NCBI RefSeq assembly: GCF_000350225.1 | Contig: NW_005179123.1 | Location: 1-64,000 of the forward strand | From: Chondrus crispus | Taxonomy: Eukaryota > Rhodophyta > Florideophyceae > Gigartinales > Gigartinaceae | Direction of reading: 5' to 3' | DNA length: 64,000 nucleotides | Shown: piece by piece, positions 19,339-29,400 of the stretch | Layout of the letters: the number at the start of each line of letters is the position of its first letter | Numbering within the stretch: the first letter of the stretch is position 1 | Notes under the pieces: generated by a model | Database searches by the model: none | What the model saw: only the letters and a program-made list of their open reading frames with translations | What the model was told of the DNA's origin: nothing | Position numbers and translations under genes: made by a program

Positions 19339-21816
19339 CTATTCGAGCCTCGCGCGTTTGGGCGAGTGGACGCCCTCGGTCAAACTGTCGGGGCGCCCCG
19401 CCATGCTCGCCCCAGAAGACCGGTTGGTGAAACCTGGCGCAGGTGGCATCTCAGCCCTGCGCTTGCGGCGCCCGGAGAAGACTCGACCGAGCTCGTCAAT
19501 TGTTGACGCAGCTGTCCGGACGAGGGTCGCACCCTCTGCAGCCTCGCTCTCCAAAATGGAGAGCTGACGGCGCGCCTCGGCAAGCTCTGCGTCACGTTGG
19601 CGCAAGGCGTGGATCCACGAGCGAGCGGCCACGAGCGCATCCGTCACGGTTGAAGGCACCTCGAGGTTCTCGTACGAACATGCGTACTGTAGAACCGCGA
19701 AGGCACCTGCTTCCGCCTCGGGACGAAACCCGGCGGGTGATGTCGGCATGGGCTGGGATGACCCGCCCGCTGCTGGTCGGGACCGTATCGGACTCTCGCT
19801 CGTCGCGGAAGAGGACGAGGCGGCCGGCGGAGGCTCCGCCCCGCCCACGACCGGCGTAAACCGTTTCGGATCCTGGTCCTCCCTCGACAAGGGTGAGCGC
19901 GCTGGCAGAGGCCCCGCGCTGGCCCAGCGGTCGCGCATGGGCGTGCGCGCTCCGACCCCAAGTCGGGAGGTCCGCGCAGCCGATGAACTGTCGCTCGGGG
20001 AACCCAAATACGGCGCCAACGCCGCCGCCACGCTGTGAACTGGCGGGGGCCGGAGCGGAGGACGGCTATCCGGCGAAGGCGGCGGAGCCTCTGTCTTCCA
20101 AGACGGAGATTCCGGCCCGGTCACCCCGGCGAGTGGTAACTTGGGAGCCTCACCAGCCCCCAAGGGGGTCTCGTCGGCAATCTCGACGACCTCCACCGAG
20201 CCCAGCGGGGGCGGCGGGGGCCTCTCCATTTCTTCGTCGACCCCCGTGGCCCTGTAGGCCGACCCAAGGAGGCACGCCTCGACTACCACCGAGGTGGGGG
20301 GCTGGGGTAAATTCCGTACGGTCTCCTGCGGGGGAGCGGGACCCATTGAGCCCCACTCCCTTCTAAGTCCGTTGAGGTAGGCTACCCCCGGCAGCTCCGC
20401 TTGAGCGGGTGTCGCCGTGGGGGCCTCCTCGAGAGGGAGTCCTGGTGACCCCGGTATGACCGACTGGTTGGGGTCTTCATGAGGACCCTCCGGTTCTTCC
20501 TCCCCACGCCGAGGCATGTGAGGGATGACTCCAGTACGGTAATCGTACCAGATAAAGTCTGCGTCGTCTCTCCACGGCCGGTGAAGGGTGAATTCCAAGA
20601 GCTGGTCGGTGTAGTCGGCATCGAATGGGGAACCTTCGACCAACGCGGCTATCCCCACCGATCGGATCAATGCAACCAAAGACGGTTGCAGGCGGAACAG
20701 CACGCCCGGGCAGGGTTGATGCCGGCGCGCGTCCAGACGCGGGTCGGGACAGCGCGTGAAGAACGGCATCCCCTCACACACCGCACGGAGGAAGCAGTGG
20801 AGCACGAGAGCTGCCCACTCCGACAGCGTGATGGCACGGACCAGCGCTCGCTGCTGGTTATCCACCGCGGTCCGAGAGCCCGACAACCACCGTGAGGCGA
20901 CGTACGCCATCACACTGGGCGTCGGCACGCAGAGGTGCTCGGGCGCCTCAAAATTGGACCAGTCGGTGGGCAGGTGCGGATAGAGCTTCGACCGCGCTTG
21001 GACTGGCACGGAGAAGAATTCCGTGCAGTGCCAGAGGTGGAAGAAGAAATCCGTACCTCGCCAACGGAGGCGGCTCTCACGTGCGGCGTCCTCGCCCCAC
21101 CTGCGACGGTTGGCGACGCTGTACCAACCCCATAGCGGGCGGGGGAAGGCCACCAACCGAGCATGGGGGACCGCTTGGTCCGCCCGGCCGAACCGGGCGA
21201 GCAACGGCAACAGGGCCTTGTGGTACGCCACCTCCTCGGGGCAGCGGACATACATGATGTCACTCCCCGGGTCCGCCAAAACCCGACACGGCGAATGGCG
21301 CCAGCGGTCGATCCAGGCCTCGCCTTGGGTCCGCTGACCCCCATGGCGTTTCGCCGACCGGCTGCGGGCCCCACGTTGAACGGGGATCGCCGCGAAGCGC
21401 GCCGCGTCGAGGTACCGATGGGCAAGCCTACTGTATTCCGCGACAGTTAGCGGGGGCTCCGGAGCAGCAGATGGCCGCCCCGTGCGCCGCCAGCGGTGGT
21501 CGAGTTCTTGACCAGGGAACGCGCGGCGGGCCACCTCTCGTAGGCTCATTGATCGATTGGCTCGCACACCGCGGTTCCTCCGGGGCCTTCTGATCACCGT
21601 TGAACGGTCCGCCCTTTCGAGCGGGTCAGGAGAGGCCGGTGTTACCGTTGCTGCTCTCAACCGACTCACCGCTCGGGCGAGCGACGGGAGACGCGGTACG
21701 GGGATACTCCGCAGCGGTCTCAGTAGGGGAGAGCGGGGCGGTGTCGCCTCAGCCCTCGACCGTACCGCCGGCGGATCCACCGCCGGCACCGTCGGGTTAT
21801 TCACCTGTTCCGACAT
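19339..21816 (-). CDS. Gypsy-2 antisense accessory gene, function unknown
   Basis: This frame lies between pol and the 3' LTR on the opposite strand. It is open from an upstream ATG at 22158 (939 residues), but a TATA box at 21953-21959 lies inside that longer frame, so I prefer the ATG at 21816 (MSEQVNN, 825 residues). The N-terminal part is Pro/Ser/Arg-rich. A folded-looking core follows, with YPHLPTDW near residue 280 and LSEWAALV near 331, both echoed in the Gypsy-5 and Gypsy-6 proteins. A long acidic and proline-rich linker comes next, then a predicted coiled coil (IHALRQRDAELAEARRQL, in the last 110 residues) and a basic RRKRR patch that could be a nuclear signal. I see no membrane segment or signal peptide, so an envelope role is unlikely. 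No known family is recognised. Confidence 0.75.
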   Translation of the reverse strand: MSEQVNNPTVPAVDPPAVRSRAEATPPRSPLLRPLRSIPVPRLPSLARAVSRLRAATVTPASPDPLERADRSTVIRRPRRNRGVRANRSMSLREVARRAFPGQELDHRWRRTGRPSAAPEPPLTVAEYSRLAHRYLDAARFAAIPVQRGARSRSAKRHGGQRTQGEAWIDRWRHSPCRVLADPGSDIMYVRCPEEVAYHKALLPLLARFGRADQAVPHARLVAFPRPLWGWYSVANRRRWGEDAARESRLRWRGTDFFFHLWHCTEFFSVPVQARSKLYPHLPTDWSNFEAPEHLCVPTPSVMAYVASRWLSGSRTAVDNQQRALVRAITLSEWAALVLHCFLRAVCEGMPFFTRCPDPRLDARRHQPCPGVLFRLQPSLVALIRSVGIAALVEGSPFDADYTDQLLEFTLHRPWRDDADFIWYDYRTGVIPHMPRRGEEEPEGPHEDPNQSVIPGSPGLPLEEAPTATPAQAELPGVAYLNGLRREWGSMGPAPPQETVRNLPQPPTSVVVEACLLGSAYRATGVDEEMERPPPPPLGSVEVVEIADETPLGAGEAPKLPLAGVTGPESPSWKTEAPPPSPDSRPPLRPPPVHSVAAALAPYLGSPSDSSSAARTSRLGVGARTPMRDRWASAGPLPARSPLSREDQDPKRFTPVVGGAEPPPAASSSSATSESPIRSRPAAGGSSQPMPTSPAGFRPEAEAGAFAVLQYACSYENLEVPSTVTDALVAARSWIHALRQRDAELAEARRQLSILESEAAEGATLVRTAASTIDELGRVFSGRRKRRAEMPPAPGFTNRSSGASMAGRPDSLTEGVHSPKRARLE

Positions 21817-21952
21817 CGGTGAGATAATAGGGACAGAAGAAGTCGTGGAAGTCGCTCGTACCGTCTGGTTGGGAAGAGATGTGGTTAGTACGGGTGAGGG
21901 TCGATCGCATGGGGGAGCCAGAGTCTTGACCGCATGGGAATCCTCGCCCGGC

Positions 21953-21959
21953 TTATATA
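21953..21959 (-). promoter_or_regulatory. TATA box for the Gypsy-2 antisense gene
   Basis: On the minus strand the sequence reads GGCTATATAAGCCGGGCG, a strong TATA element followed by GC-rich DNA. It lies 143 bp upstream of the ATG at 21816. It suggests that the antisense gene is transcribed from its own promoter rather than from the 3' LTR. Confidence 0.55.
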
Positions 21960-22160
21960 GCCGAGCGAAAGACCGCCGAGCTGTTCGACCGGGGCGCCGG
22001 CGCTTGCCCATTACGAAAGGAGTCAACGCGGTGCGGTCGTCGGCCAGGAAGGCGGCAGCAGATACCGATAACGGAATAGTCGTGCCAAGCACGGTCGTCG
22101 GGACGGCTTGCAGGGGAGATACGGAACCCGAACGGACGGCACGAGGACGTGCCGTCATTT

Positions 22161-22173
22161 AAGAAGGGGGGTT
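22161..22173 (+). other. Gypsy-2 polypurine tract
   Basis: AAGAAGGGGGGTT lies directly before the 3' LTR, the expected place for the plus-strand primer. Gypsy-5 (AAGAAGGGGGATC) and Gypsy-3 (GAAGAAGGGGAG) have near-identical tracts in the same position. Confidence 0.75.
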
Positions 22174-22773
22174 TGTGGTACAATTGCCAAGTGGCGCTAC
22201 TGCACTAGGCGGGCGCCAGAGGCCTCGCCAAGTACAGTAGTAAGATGTTAACCGATACGGTGCATACGTGGCCAGCACGTGTAGATGTGGCCACGTGGGA
22301 GTCCACGTGTAGTTAGTGGCACCAGCTAGTGCAGGTGTACACGTGGTGTGCGACCGATCGGTGGGTTAGTACAGTAGTCATTTTTAGTTACCGTAAGCTA
22401 CAGTAAGCTGGCTACAGTATGTACAGCTACTGTAGTCCGTCCGGTGCCACCGCCCTACTAGGGGGTATAAGATAGGGGGGCACCGGGCTGGAGGTAAACC
22501 GAGGCAAGCACGCCTCCCCTTACTTCCTACCCTAGTCCTTTACCGTACGGTTAAGTAAGTCCCTCAGGTTTCCAGCTCGCCACCGGTCGTACTGCTCTAC
22601 ACCCCAGTACGACTGCGCGTGTCCAGTGCGGTGTACCTCCCTTGTCCTGTGCTTCCTACCGTTCCGGATTATTCTACCTGACGCTCCAGTGTAGCGGTCC
22701 CCCAAGCTCCCTCATTTTAGGTACAGCCTGTCCTTTTCCGTTTACGGTTTAGCGTCCCTACGGTTGTACCACA
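22174..22773 (+). repeat. Gypsy-2 3' LTR
   Basis: This is the 600-bp partner of the LTR at 10159-10758, with about three substitutions between them by eye. After its terminal CA the sequence returns to Gypsy-1. Confidence 0.92.
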
Positions 22774-22990
22774 AATGTCTCACATGTCAATTTGGGCGCT
22801 GGCCACTACTGTCGGAGTGTGTCCTCAAACACAGGCGTTCTGCAGTCCGGCGACTGAAGTTTGCTAGAAAACAGCCTCCCAGATCGATTGATGCTGGTTA
22901 GAACAGCGAAAATCCGCAGCAAAGTATTTTTTTCGAAGATTGTTTGAAAAGTGTCCGGGATTAGCCTTTTGGGGAGGGGTAACCCCTCAA
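22774..22990 (+). mobile_element. Gypsy-1, right part (fossil)
   Basis: The sequence after the Gypsy-2 3' LTR is most simply the 3' end of the interrupted Gypsy-1. A purine-rich tract near 22970 (TTTTGGGGAGGGGT) could be its polypurine tract. The right LTR was not recognised, so the outer boundary is uncertain. Confidence 0.4.
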
Positions 22991-24882
22991 AACCCTCCCT
23001 GCAGCAGTAGAGGGGCCGCCGCAATCGCAATTCCTTTTTGCAACTTCATTGCGCCCAACAGAAGAATAAAAACTACAGCACCTACAGTATGGGACCATAG
23101 AGAAACACAAGAAAAATAAATAGCGAAAACACACGATGAGAGAAGCAAGGCAGACAGAGTGATGCAAAAATCACTTGCTTGCTTCTCTATATCCTCGTCT
23201 TTCACCAATGTACAGTACACGACGGCGTGTACACTTACACGCGATACATACTCAACCACATTCTGTCGTAGTGCGTGCGGTGATGAAGCTCGAGTTGCAG
23301 TGGCGCAGTGGACAGGACAATTGAAAACGTCTCTTCATTTCTTGGTCTTCTGACAAACAACCTCTTTCCCTCCACGTAAACCAACTCATTCATACAAGAA
23401 TGTACGAATCTGCTCAAAAGCGCTAACAACAAAAAAAAAATGGGACACACACTACCAGCAGGGAATGTACGTGTAGCTGTAGATCAGATGACTGTCCTGT
23501 CTCTGCACTTTCTTGCATTTCTTGTTCCTGTGCTGTGCTTCTTCTCCACAGAAAGCAAGCAGTATAATATAAATATTATATTATTATATTATAATGAACA
23601 CAGCACGTATGCGTTGTCACACGGGGCAAGAGGGCGGATATCAGCTCGAGGGCTGGACATGCGCCTCGAGGCGGAGACGAGGGCGCATGGGAGGCCCAAG
23701 AGGTGATAGGATACCGGCCCGAGTGTGCCCAGTGTGACAACACACTTGTCTCTCTTTGCTGACCCCCGAGGAAAGCATACTTGTACCCAATCAAATCAAA
23801 AAAAAAAAAAAAAAAAGAAACACAGGTCGAAAGTTTCGACCGATCGACTCGATCGCCTCCGCACACCTCCTCATACCAAGCCTGTTTCGTTTCATCCGTT
23901 CTCCCAATATTGCGAAAAACTACTGTTACCGAAGGTTGCCCTAGGGCACTCGCCCATAACATAACACTAGTTTTTCGGAAGATTGCGACAACTGCGCATG
24001 ATCCTCAATATCACTGCAATATCACGACACATGCAGGAGCTTGTGCGTTGCGTTTGGCATACTCCGTAAATGCTTTATTCAATGACTATTGTTGCGACAT
24101 ACTCTGTGTCGGGCTGGCACTGCCGCACTGTCCTGATATCCTGCCTTGTCCACTGACTGATATTGGGCCATAATTTGGCCAGCCGTGAGACAACCCCTAC
24201 ATGTCAATAAAGTTACCACCTCCCGTCTCAGGACCGCCAACATAGAAAACAAATATATACTTTGCGTAGTACCGTTCCTCCTTCTACAGTGGGTTGCTGT
24301 TACGGATGGCAGCTCACCAGCTTGCAGCTCTCACTCTTGACAAGACACAACTCCTATACAGTACTTTCTGGTTATCTTCCACTCCTCTTCACGATCCATC
24401 TGTGAATCAACTGCACCTCTTCTACTAAATTGTGTTCCCTCTCTCCCACGTACTACTATATTCTCAACAATATTGGGCGGAGGGAGGAAAAGAACAAATG
24501 CTCCATCACACCAATGCAACATGAAGTGCTCCATAACTGTATTCTTCACAAGGGGAGGGGGGAGGGGGGAGGGGGGGGGGGGGGGGGGAATTACCTGTAC
24601 TATGTACAGAATCGTGTTTTTCTAATCCATCACCTGCTCTAATTACCGTTACCGTCAGATTAAGGACACCAATATCTTTCAGCATCGCAACCGTTTCGTA
24701 CCGACTTAAAAGAAGCGACAAGCCCACACATTTCGTACAAGGATTGTAGGATGGTGCCACGAACACGTTCATGACGCGTGTTATGAGAAGCGCTTCTCTG
24801 GGAAGAGGAAACATATCGGGAGCCTTTGTTTATAACAGGTCGTTGGACAGGGCGCGAAAGTGACGCTACACTTTATCAGATG
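22991..24882. other. Non-coding DNA with simple-sequence tracts
   Basis: No gene is supported. Landmarks are an AT-only stretch near 23564-23596, a run of 19 A at 23798-23816 and a G-rich run at 24552-24588. The A run could be the tail of a decayed retroposed sequence, but no body is recognisable. Confidence 0.5.
24552..24588 (+). repeat. G-rich tract
   Basis: A 37-bp run of G broken by single A residues ends in 17 uninterrupted G. Several G-runs of at least four make it a potential G-quadruplex. It lies about 300 bp beyond the 3' end of the cysteine-rich gene. The exact length may be an assembly artefact. Confidence 0.7.
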
Positions 24883-25437
24883 CTACCCAAGTATCTGAGA
24901 AGCAATTTCTCGGAGTGTCGCTTCACAAACAAAGCCATTGCCCTTGCTGGCTTTCCCAGCAGCTTCTTTGAGAGCAGCTTCAACGCTCTTCGAGTCCGCG
25001 CGGAGGCTACTTCTCACATATATGAACATTGTACCTTGCACTTTTGTAGTAGCATCGCAATCACCTGCAGACTGCAAAACTTTGTCGTAGGCCTTAGCCT
25101 GCACTTCAAACTTGACAACTTGACGAGGGGGCCTGGTTAAGAATTGAAACGAAAAGTTGGTAACACGAAGAGTATTCGCGTCGAGGCAAGCGTCGGATTC
25201 ACATGAAATCATTGCGCGCCTATCATCTGTAAAAGGACAAAAGCAGTCCCCTGCCTTGCAAAAGTTATCATATGCACCATTGTCACATCGCTCTTGAAGT
25301 ATGGCCTGGCCTTTGCCGTCGGCGATACAGGGTTCACATGTGAGAACTGTGTTGGAACTCGTAACTATGTCGTCAGCGCGGATGAGGCCGATGCTTGTGA
25401 GAACAGCAAAAGCAACAAAGAGGGTAGACAAATTCAT
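24883..25437 (-). CDS. Secreted cysteine-rich protein, function unknown
   Basis: This intact intronless gene encodes 184 residues. I chose the ATG at 25437 because it opens directly into a signal peptide (MNLSTLFVAFAVLTSIGLIRA-DD) and because a TATA box lies 97 bp upstream. The upstream ATG at 25599 would precede that TATA box. The mature part has a cysteine-rich block (TCEPC, ERC, NFCKAGDCFCPF, SCESDAC; about residues 31-85), then a mixed beta/helical part with two more cysteines (DCD, VCEA) and an Ala/Lys-rich helix near the C-terminus. The even spread of cysteines suggests disulphides and an extracellular place. I recognise no family; a small wall, defence or adhesion protein is possible. 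Confidence 0.65.
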   Translation of the reverse strand: MNLSTLFVAFAVLTSIGLIRADDIVTSSNTVLTCEPCIADGKGQAILQERCDNGAYDNFCKAGDCFCPFTDDRRAMISCESDACLDANTLRVTNFSFQFLTRPPRQVVKFEVQAKAYDKVLQSAGDCDATTKVQGTMFIYVRSSLRADSKSVEAALKEAAGKASKGNGFVCEATLREIASQILG

Positions 25438-25527
25438 AATTCTGAAAGTGCGGTAACAAGACAAGGAAACGAAATTGGCTGAAGAGATGAGGATGAAGGG
25501 GTGCGGTTGGGAGCAGTGATGCATTTC

Positions 25528-25534
25528 CTTTATA
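25528..25534 (-). promoter_or_regulatory. TATA box of the cysteine-rich gene
   Basis: Read on the minus strand this is TATAAAG in the context GGCTATAAAGGAAATGC. It is 97 bp upstream of the chosen ATG, matching the 98 bp seen for the spondin gene. Confidence 0.6.
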
Positions 25535-25539
25535 GCCTT

Positions 25540-26181
25540 TTGAGAGTGAGGGATAGAGCTGTCCTTATTAATATTTAGATGCATTCGAACAGCTTCCATT
25601 CTTCTTTACAGGGAAGAATCGAGCAGCACATTTTCCCATCCTCGGGGAGAGGACCGCAGTCTTTGTTTCGATCTCAAAGCGGCTACGTGATCGAGTACCG
25701 CACAGCTTTCATGTCCAGTGTGTACGGGTATGGGCGTGAGAGTGAGCCAAGATTGTAGAGTATGTCCCACTGTTTACAACGTGGCACAAACGCCACCGCT
25801 GTGAATGAATGAGATTGGCTGTGCGCTGTACATTTTCACAATTCAGTTCCTTGTTGTTCCTCTGGGGGTCATTATATAAATTGCCATTGGTAGTATGAAG
25901 TGGGTTTAAGGTACGGACGCATTCATGTGCATTTCGAGCACCAAACCCTTACTCTCTTTTTCCGTGTCACTCAGAAGAATACGTTTAGTACTCAATCCAG
26001 TGGTGCGACTCATAGTGCCATTAGGAGTGCAGTCAGCAATGTTCACGGCGGAAAAGTGGAACGAGGACGCTGTGCAATTCAGATATATCCCTGATCCCCC
26101 ATTCATAGTTCTTGAGCTTCGGATAGTTGAGGTCCTCTTCGCCCTGAAGGGCTAAAATAAACTAACCCTCATACTGGTACA
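25540..26181. other. Intergenic DNA left of Copia-1
   Basis: This is non-coding. A TATA-like ATTATATAAATT lies near 25871-25882 without a convincing downstream gene; the frames that follow are short and lack domains. The last five bases before Copia-1 are one copy of its target-site duplication. Confidence 0.45.
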
Positions 26182-26186
26182 GTAGA

Positions 26187-26487
26187 TTTTAGATTTTACC
26201 TTGATCTTTCGATGGGGCGCCTTCTCGCGTTTTGCGAAGAAGTCGACCCCTTTATTCAATGTTCCTCTTTTCAATCCTAACACTGTCAAGCGTAGCTGAG
26301 GGACTATCTATGAGAGGAACATGACGGACATCCGTGCTAGCCGTACTGTATAGTCCCGTTATGGCTTCCAGCTAGGAAGTCTTTGTGATATATCGCAAAT
26401 ACAATTACGATCCTTATCGATCTATCCAGGCTCACAAAATACCACGAGCTAAATATCCAACTAGAGCCATCTGCTCTATTCTGACAC
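26187..26487 (-). repeat. Copia-1 3' LTR
   Basis: This 301-bp LTR begins TGTCAGAATAGAG on the minus strand and ends in an A/T-rich AATCTAAAA, a non-canonical end without the usual CA. The boundary is fixed by the target duplication on its left. The gag-pol stop codon lies 10-12 bp inside it. Confidence 0.92.
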
Positions 26488-29400
26488 TCCCCCACGAGTT
26501 GATTTTGGGATGACATGGATCGCTTTTCGTTGGTTGTTGAAAGCAGAACCCACAAGCGGTTTTGTGAATGCATCTGCCTTGTTCTCGAGTGATGGGGTGT
26601 ACAATACTTTGATTGATTCGGCCTCTACAGCTTCCTTGACGAATGCATACCTAATTCCCACGTGCTTAACATTGCGTAATCCTTGAACTTCCGACGTCCA
26701 GGCAATCGTTCCCAAATTGTCTTGATTCACAACTGTCGACCCGTGGGGTGTCAAGTCCAACTCAACAAGTACCCTTCTACACCAGTTCACATCTCTAACA
26801 CATTCCGAAAGGGCGTAGAATTCCGCTTCCGCAGTTGAGATAGCAACGGAGGGCTGCAGTTTTGACGTCCAGAGAACGGGGTTTCCACCAATGGTGAGAA
26901 CAATTCCAGATCGAGATCTGCGCTTGTCTTGGTCTCTTGCCCAGTCAGCGTCGCTCCAAGCCTCAAGTTGGTTTCCAGACCCAGCTCGGAACTGTAGCCC
27001 ATACTCAGTTGTGCCCTTTAGATACCTCAGAACATGCTTCATAGCATTCCAATGCCTTGGTGCTGGTGCGGATTGAAACTTTCCCAACATCGACACAACA
27101 GTAGCCAGATCCGGTCTCGTGCGCGTGCTCAAATACAATAGGGCCCCTAGTATGCTGTTGTATGGAATAAACTGCATTTCATATTCCTCCTTCGGCGTCA
27201 ACGGGATTCTCTTCTCGTACAAAATATGAGAAATGGGAAGTGGGGAAGCTACTGGCTTACAATCTGACATTCGTGCTTTTGAGAGAAGTTTCTGGATAAG
27301 TGGCCTTTGAGTCATGATTATCCCGTCTTTGTCGTCATTTTCAATGGAAACACCAAGAAAGTGAGTTAATTGGCCAAGGTCTGTGACATTGAAGTGCCTT
27401 TTTAGCGCTTCTTTCACCCACGTTATCAGAACTTCATTCCCAAAGAGGCCAAGATCGTCAACGTACACTAGTAGAATAACTCTTTTCTTTCCCTTGTTCA
27501 ACAAAAATAGACATTCACTGCACGTCATTGTGCGGAACCCGAGATTTTTCAGTGTAGAGCGAAGTGTACTGTACCAAAGCTTGGGAGCTTGTCGAAGCCC
27601 ATACAGTGACCTCAACAATTTCACAACCCTTCCATTCGCCTCTGGAACACCATCAATCTGCGGTAGGCGTAGCCAAATGCGATCTGAGTCCGGTAGGTGT
27701 GCATAGAGGAAAGCACCTTTAATGTCTACCTGCTGACGACACCATCCAAAATTGGCGCAAAGTGAAAGCAAGATTCTCACCAAATTGAAACAAGCAACCG
27801 GAGCATACCTTGTCTCATAGGCATTCTCATCGACGGTTTGCAAGTTTCCTCGTGCCACTAGTCGTGCTTTGAACCTAGCAGGTCTTCCTGATTGATCCCG
27901 CTTGAGCTTCAGGATGATGCCTGATGGAAGTGCCCGTGACGGAGGGTCAGGAGCTTCTTCATAAGCACTTGACTCAACAACTGTGTCGAATTCCTCCTGA
28001 ATTGCTGTCTTCCAGTGATTGGCTTCTGGTGAGGCCAAGGCTTTTTTCAGGCTGGGCTCATCATCAGTGCTAACTGTATCTGTAATAGCTCGGTTTGCCC
28101 TTGATCGTAAATGAAAACCGTGAGTGACAACTGGCGTGTCATCAACCACTCCATGGGTTGAAGGTACTGCTGGTATGTGCAGCAATAAGTCCTGATCGTG
28201 TTGGTGGTTGTCCAATACATTCACACTTCTCTGACCTTGTTCATCTGTGCTTACATCCGCTGATGTTCCATCTTCGACAATGTTGGAAGTTGGTCCAATA
28301 TCAGATTGCAATTCATCACATGAGTCACTGGTTGATGTACTCGATGTATTGCACGAATGATTGCCACCTCTTGTTTCACTCTCATCGAACTGATCATCTA
28401 AGACAGTTTCCATGCTTCCATTTGGTTGGCCACTCAAGAGCGACATTCCAGGAAATTCATTCTCAAGGAACTTGACGTGTTTGGTCACCACAATTTTGTC
28501 AGTAGTGAGAACTCTGTACAAACCGCCACTCATGTGTCCAAGGTTGACCCCCTCCCTCAAACGAGACTCGAATTTGTTCAATTTGTTCGTGACCCTTTGC
28601 AGGAGAGCTCTGCAACCAAAAGGGCGCATGTGCTTGGCATACGGAGGGTTAGATTTAAAAAGCTTCACATAAGGCGATTCCTGAGTAGAGGAGTGAATCA
28701 TGATATTTCTTGCTTGACTCACATGGCGAATTGCATCATTCCAGTAGTCCAAAGAAAGATTAGACTCAACTAGGCAAGTTCGGGCTAGAGAAAGCAGTGT
28801 ACCATGAGTACGCTCTACCAAACCATTAGAGGATGGAGTGTATGGGGTAGATGTTGTGACTTCTACACCCTCATTTGCGAAAAACTTCTTGGCTTTGGTG
28901 AATTCTGACCCGCCATCCGTATGCAAAGACTTGAGGCGGTCTCCAGTTTGGCGCTCAAAACGCTTCATGAAATCCAAAAGTTTCTCAGATGCCTCACTTT
29001 TCTGTTCTAGGAAAGAAACATCAGCGTACCTCGACATTTCATCAATAATGACAAGGAAGTACTCAAAACCGTCGTGAGATCTTGGTTTGAATTTACCAAC
29101 GACATCAGCATGAATGTAGCCAGGGGTCTTTGCTTTGGTCAGGCTTCCACGGAAGAAACGGCGAAACTTGCCCTTCATACATGGATCACATGCGCTCTCG
29201 CCCACTCGTGGGGCAGCCAAGACTCCAGTATCAATCAAATTCTGAATGTGGTTTGCGCTTCCCATGTGCCCAAGCCTAGAATGCCATATCTTCACACCTT
29301 CTGAGTCCGAATCACATACTTGATCTGGGGAGGATCCTTCCCCGGTGCGTTCCGAATCTGTTGCATCGGGCCCCTCAACAAGCATTTTCAAATCAACAAT

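Larger units (their letters stand above)
10159..22773 (+). mobile_element. Gypsy-2, chromodomain Ty3/Gypsy element with an antisense gene
   Basis: This 12.6-kb element has two 600-bp LTRs (10159-10758 and 22174-22773) that begin TGTGGTAC and end GTACCACA and differ at about three sites by eye (about 99.5% identical), so the insertion looks recent. Order: LTR, primer site, gag, pol with C-terminal chromodomain, a 1.8-kb convergent spacer, an antisense gene, polypurine tract, LTR. It lies inside pol of Gypsy-1. No target-site duplication is evident (left flank GAGTTG, right flank AATGTC). By eye the copy looks whole. At over 12 kb it is long for a Gypsy element because of the antisense gene and spacer. 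Confidence 0.9.

Noticed and set aside
19443-19859. Plus-strand frames opposite the Gypsy-2 antisense gene
   Set aside because: Short, Arg/Pro-rich shadows of the minus-strand frame with no shared counterpart in Gypsy-5.
19339-22158. Antisense gene as an envelope gene
   Set aside because: It is on the opposite strand to gag-pol, and the protein has no signal peptide, membrane anchor or cleavage site.
25438-25599. N-terminal extension of the cysteine-rich protein from the ATG at 25599
   Set aside because: It would place a signal peptide internally and start upstream of the TATA box.
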